The notes below the pieces were generated by a model. It saw nothing but the letters and a program-made list of their open reading frames with translations. It ran no database searches and was not told the origin of the DNA. The translations under genes were made by a program, and so were the position numbers. From Acanthaster planci (Eukaryota > Echinodermata > Asteroidea > Valvatida > Acanthasteridae), in the NCBI RefSeq assembly GCF_001949145.1, contig NW_019091443.1, positions 372,990 to 436,989 of the forward strand: 64,000 nt of DNA, read 5' to 3'. Of this stretch, positions 60,401 to 64,000 are shown one piece after another; positions within the stretch are counted from its first letter, which is position 1, and each line of letters opens with the position of its first letter.

Positions 60401-62374
60401 CTCGTTAAGCACATGTTGCACATTTTCTTAAACTTGAGAGGTGTAGTTTGGCTAATCACAATGTTGCACTGGTCAAAGAGGAATATAATGTTATACAGTA
60501 ATCTCTGCAAGTGTCATGAAAAACAACAAATTATCTTATTTCAAGTCTCCTCAATCTGGTTGTTAAAAGTAATTGATGGTTAACATGTGTTTCCTATTTT
60601 GTGAAAAGTTGTAAAAATAACTTCCCAATTAATGACTTCACCCTAAAATGACACAATAATAATTTCATCTGGTGCGAATTGTGCTGGACAAGAGAATTTA
60701 CAATTATTCTTTTCACCAATAATGGTCTCAGTGAAGGGAACAGTTGATTTTTTTTCTTTCTTTTCTTTGGAGTATGCTAATTTTTAGGTCAGGTGTAATC
60801 AACACAGAAGCACGATCTGCCTTCCAGTTGCCAACAGGAAACTTTTTCACTAAAACATCTTTAAAATGTATGTTGTCCACATGTTTTTCAACAAAACTAA
60901 TGCTCCTGTTTCTCCCACTTATTTGGAATGAGATTTTTGGAGTTGTTAAACACTCCAAACAATATTATAATGGAATACATGCACTACTTGTAGTACTAAT
61001 TTGAGCATTTGTGGTTGCAATTTCGTAATAATGTAATTGTTCCACTGAACTTTGCTATCCTCACTGCAGATAGATGACCGAAATTTTTATGCAGAAACAA
61101 GAGAGCTTATATTTCCAAGTAAGACTGAATACACAAGGCATCATGTGCAAAAAACATCTAAATATATAGAAAACAAAACGAGGAAATATTGTCAAATTTA
61201 AAAAGTGTGAGTTTAACATAATTTTGTGCATACTACATCCAATAGCAAATTGCTTGGAAATGTGCCTAACAACATTGGCTCATTTGCACACAGTAATTCA
61301 CACATTCAAAGTTAGAGCTGAACTGTATTAACATAGGCTAAAAGGTATTAGATTACGTATAACTTGATCTTTGGAAATGACTTCAAGTAGAATACATTTG
61401 TATTTACAAAGCTAGTACTGGAGGCACAATTTAAAGGCATGGGGTGACAGACTGAAGGTTATTCTAGAGGACATTTCTTCAGTGTTTAGTGAGTTATACT
61501 GTGTATTAATCAGCTGCACTGTAATGCCACTGCCAAGGCACCACCATTATGTGCAAAATACTCTTTTGTTAAACAAGGCACTCAACACCTGATCGGATAC
61601 ACCCATCAAAAGATAACAAAAACCCCATCAACACCAACCAAAACCAAACAAGCCAAACAAAAAATGTGGTCACTCAAAACAAAAGAAGATTAATTTCCCC
61701 ATTTGTCATTCACACTGCACAGAAATGCTATGAGATATCAGACTTCAACATCCTCAGCTTAGAAACACCCTGATGATTTACCCAAGATTGTTCTCTGATT
61801 ATGGCAGATTATCAACAGATTTCATTAGAAACATCTCCACAGAGGAAAATCCCACTGTCACACATCAAATGCTAAGATTGCTGATCATGCATCACTGAAT
61901 TTTTCATCCCAATACATGGTGCGGCCAATAATAGAAGTCCCATTCTCCAGTAAATGGAAGCTCTACTGGACAGCCTCAAGAAATTTCTGATCCCATTGGT
62001 GGTATAAACGTAAGAATTTATCCATGGAAATAACCATTCAGACTTTATCAGTGATATATGATGCAGCGATTTATTCAGGATTTTGCCATGTGTTGCATAC
62101 AAGTAACAACTGTTTCATAATGGTGAAATTGAAAGAATTAGAATAAGTATGCTTGGTAGTGACTTAACTTACCTACTCCATGAAGGGATAATTCAAAAAC
62201 ACATGCATTCTGTAATCATATGCCTGAGTAACTATTGCGCACAGAGTTACTTCTCATTGTTAAATCCTTACCTAGGACTATCAATGCAATGTACATGTAT
62301 TCCACTCAAAGAGCAGAAAGAGTAGAAAGATGTGGAGCACCAAGTTACATGTAAGAGGTTGATTCACAGTCTCG
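57402..62374 (-). other. Long non-coding stretch, possible 3' UTR of the terminal exon upstream
   Basis: Five kilobases of AT-rich sequence with no recognisable domain and few inverted-repeat elements. It directly follows the stop codon at 62375-62377 on the minus strand. Length, low repeat content and a downstream AATAAA fit a long 3' UTR, but ordinary intergenic DNA would look similar. Confidence 0.35.
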
Positions 62375-62485
62375 TCAACACCAAACAGGTTGTTTTAGTT
62401 CTTCGTCGGACAGCGCTGGGGGTGGTAGCAGTTTGGACCGTTTAGCCCAAATCTCATCTCCAACGTCACTTATTATCTCCAATGC
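62375..62485 (-). CDS. Probable last exon of an unrecognised gene
   Basis: After an acceptor (TATGTAAACAG) 36 codons are open in one frame only. They start ALEIISDVGDEIWAKRSKLL, continue PPPALSDEELKQPVWC, and end at a TGA. Composition and codon texture are clearly protein-like, but I do not recognise the family. It begins in phase 0, so the upstream exon must end in phase 0, as 62941-63045 does. The rest of the gene would lie at higher coordinates, beyond this window. Confidence 0.55.
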   Translation of the reverse strand, partial: ALEIISDVGDEIWAKRSKLLPPPALSDEELKQPVWC

Positions 62486-62717
62486 CTGTTTACATACAAC
62501 AAAGTGGCATTGTAATTACAACCCAAATTACAAGTCACTCAAATAGGAATGATTTTGTAATGTACATTCAACAAAGAACATGAACATTACAAACAGACTG
62601 TGACATTCTTGAAAATCAAGAGGATGTGTGTGCATACAGGTAACAAGGCTTGCCTTCTGAGGTACATGTACATGTATATGAAGATACCACAGACTACATG
62701 TATTTCTGGAAATTTGG

Positions 62718-63803
62718 CAGTGTTGCAGTCAAGTCACCGCAGTCAAATCCGAGTCCCAAGTCATATGCCCTGAATCTGAGATCCAAGTCATTTATCCCCA
62801 GTCTGAGGCTCCAGTCACTTGCCTCGAGTCTTAAGTCCTGGTCTTGAGTCACTTGTTCATTCACTGTTTCAGTATACAAATATTGAGTGGCTCTGATTGG
62901 TATGCGAGATCTGTCATCGCAAGGTAAAATCTCGACTTACTATTTCATGAGGTGAAGCCTGATGAAATGGAAGAGTCAAATTTGAGGGAGTAATAACACT
63001 CCTCTCATTCCACAACTTAAAACCACTTAATACTTCTTTTATAAACTGTATAACTGACATACACGTACACGTACAGATCCGAGTCCACTGCATTGATTGA
63101 GTCCTTGAAATCAATGTCAGAAATAGATGCCAACACAAATGTCACTGCCATCACTTTGTGCGACTGAAGTAAATAAAACTTGTGTAAATAGCTCCTCTGA
63201 CACTCTTACCAGTAGTATAAAACCTTTCTGTAAGTAGCAATACCCTCATAACACAAGAATCCTTAATTTCAAGTGATCCTAAACTTCAGATTTCCACAGA
63301 AGAAGTGCAGTATGGGAACATAAAGATTGTCCAAAATTAGTTGACACACATTCCATGATATTTCAACAATGACTAGCTTTCCTGTAAAATCCTGATAGTC
63401 ATAGGTACGATTTTTTCAGACATTCCATGGCATTACTGAATTTGAACATTTATCACATGCATAGTCCATTCAGTGATACAAACTGTCCCCCACCCTTCTA
63501 TGCAGGCAGGAACCAGCACAATTCTATAATAGAAAACTTTTCTTGATTATGTGTGCTGTATGGCTACAATGAAGTTTGTATGCAGCCATTTGCAGCAAAT
63601 AAATTTCTGAAAATTGTTCCGAAATATGACATTGCGTGACATATTGTCATCAAATAAGTCACAAGTTCTGACAAGTCTGAGTCCTCAGATCATATCTGAG
63701 TCCGAGTCCTTTGCTGATGTGACTTGAGTCAAGTCTATGTCACCAAAATTATGACTCCAGACAGACTTGAGTCCAAGTCTGAGACTCGAGTTCCACAACA
63801 CTG
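62718..63803. mobile_element. Second GAGTC-family element, or two solo fragments
   Basis: CAGTGTTG at 62718-62725 is the exact reverse complement of CAACACTG at 63796-63803. Dense GAGTC/AAGTC words follow inside each end (62727-62848 and 63665-63795), as in the element at 14.45 kb. The flanking 8-mers AAATTTGG and AAATAAAT match only in part. The central 800 bp lacks the motif and contains the possible exon at 62941-63045. Confidence 0.5.
62941..63045 (-). CDS. Possible penultimate exon of the same gene
   Basis: The minus-strand frame FIKEVLSGFKLWNERSVITP, then SNLTLPFHQASPHEI, ends in an excellent donor (ATA then GTAAGTCGAG) in phase 0, compatible with the exon at 62485. The acceptor is weak (TTATACAG; the alternative GTCAG at 63053 changes phase). 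It lies between two GAGTC-rich clusters that may be ends of a mobile element, which makes the call uncertain. Confidence 0.35.
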
Positions 63804-64000
63804 AAATAAATTGACAGCTGTACCATGCATTATTGATGGATCTTGATATTTTATGTTCAGACAGAGTTACAGTTGAGCTGCATTTTGTTGGGGCAACTTG
63901 TGACGTGTTTGTAGCACCATTTAAACCCAACCAATCTTATCACTGGTAATAATCTTGTAACCATTAAACATAGCAAAGACAATTGGTTTAAGGAATCCTC

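Noticed and set aside
1-64000. CRISPR arrays, bacterial operons or ribosome binding sites
   Set aside because: The window is intron-rich animal DNA; the tandem repeats present lack the regular repeat-spacer structure.

Overview
The window is a piece of an animal nuclear chromosome: AT-rich, intron-rich, loaded with short DNA-transposon relatives and with the palindrome TACATGTA. Gene content and repeats fit a marine invertebrate, most likely a non-vertebrate deuterostome (echinoderm, hemichordate or cephalochordate); a mollusc cannot be excluded. Every host gene I could support is on the minus strand. Exons were joined by hand from splice sites, reading phase and remembered human protein sequences; no alignment was run.

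Layout. 2.7-11.5 kb: a complete BRMS1L-type gene (Sin3/HDAC corepressor subunit, Sds3-like family) in eight coding exons. One intron appears to be a minor-spliceosome AT-AC intron. 12.6-16 kb: LINE tail, diverged tandem repeats, GAGTC-rich element and foldback repeats. 16.4-17.4 kb: a possible three-exon gene for a ~130-residue protein of unknown function. 18.4-22.3 kb: the last five exons of a single-pass membrane protein with an NPxY-type tail. One of its introns holds a dead Tc1-like transposon that itself carries a small hAT-like element. 26.5-27.3 kb: decayed non-LTR reverse transcriptase. 31.4-51.9 kb: a complete TECPR2 orthologue in 14 coding exons (about 1,532 residues), from N-terminal WD repeats to a C-terminal LC3-interacting motif; its introns carry several MITE-like elements and two tRNA-like SINE copies. 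53.6-57.4 kb: upstream repeat-rich DNA, including a CpG-rich palindromic array and a 38-bp minisatellite inside a larger tandem duplication. 57-63 kb: the 3' end of another, unrecognised minus-strand gene with a possible ~5.4 kb 3' UTR.

The genes are not an operon and act separately: BRMS1L in chromatin repression, TECPR2 in autophagy and ER export. I saw no single obvious new multi-gene system. The points most worth a second look are the AT-AC intron of BRMS1L, the unrecognised membrane protein and small gene, and the nested, palindromic and tandem repeats.
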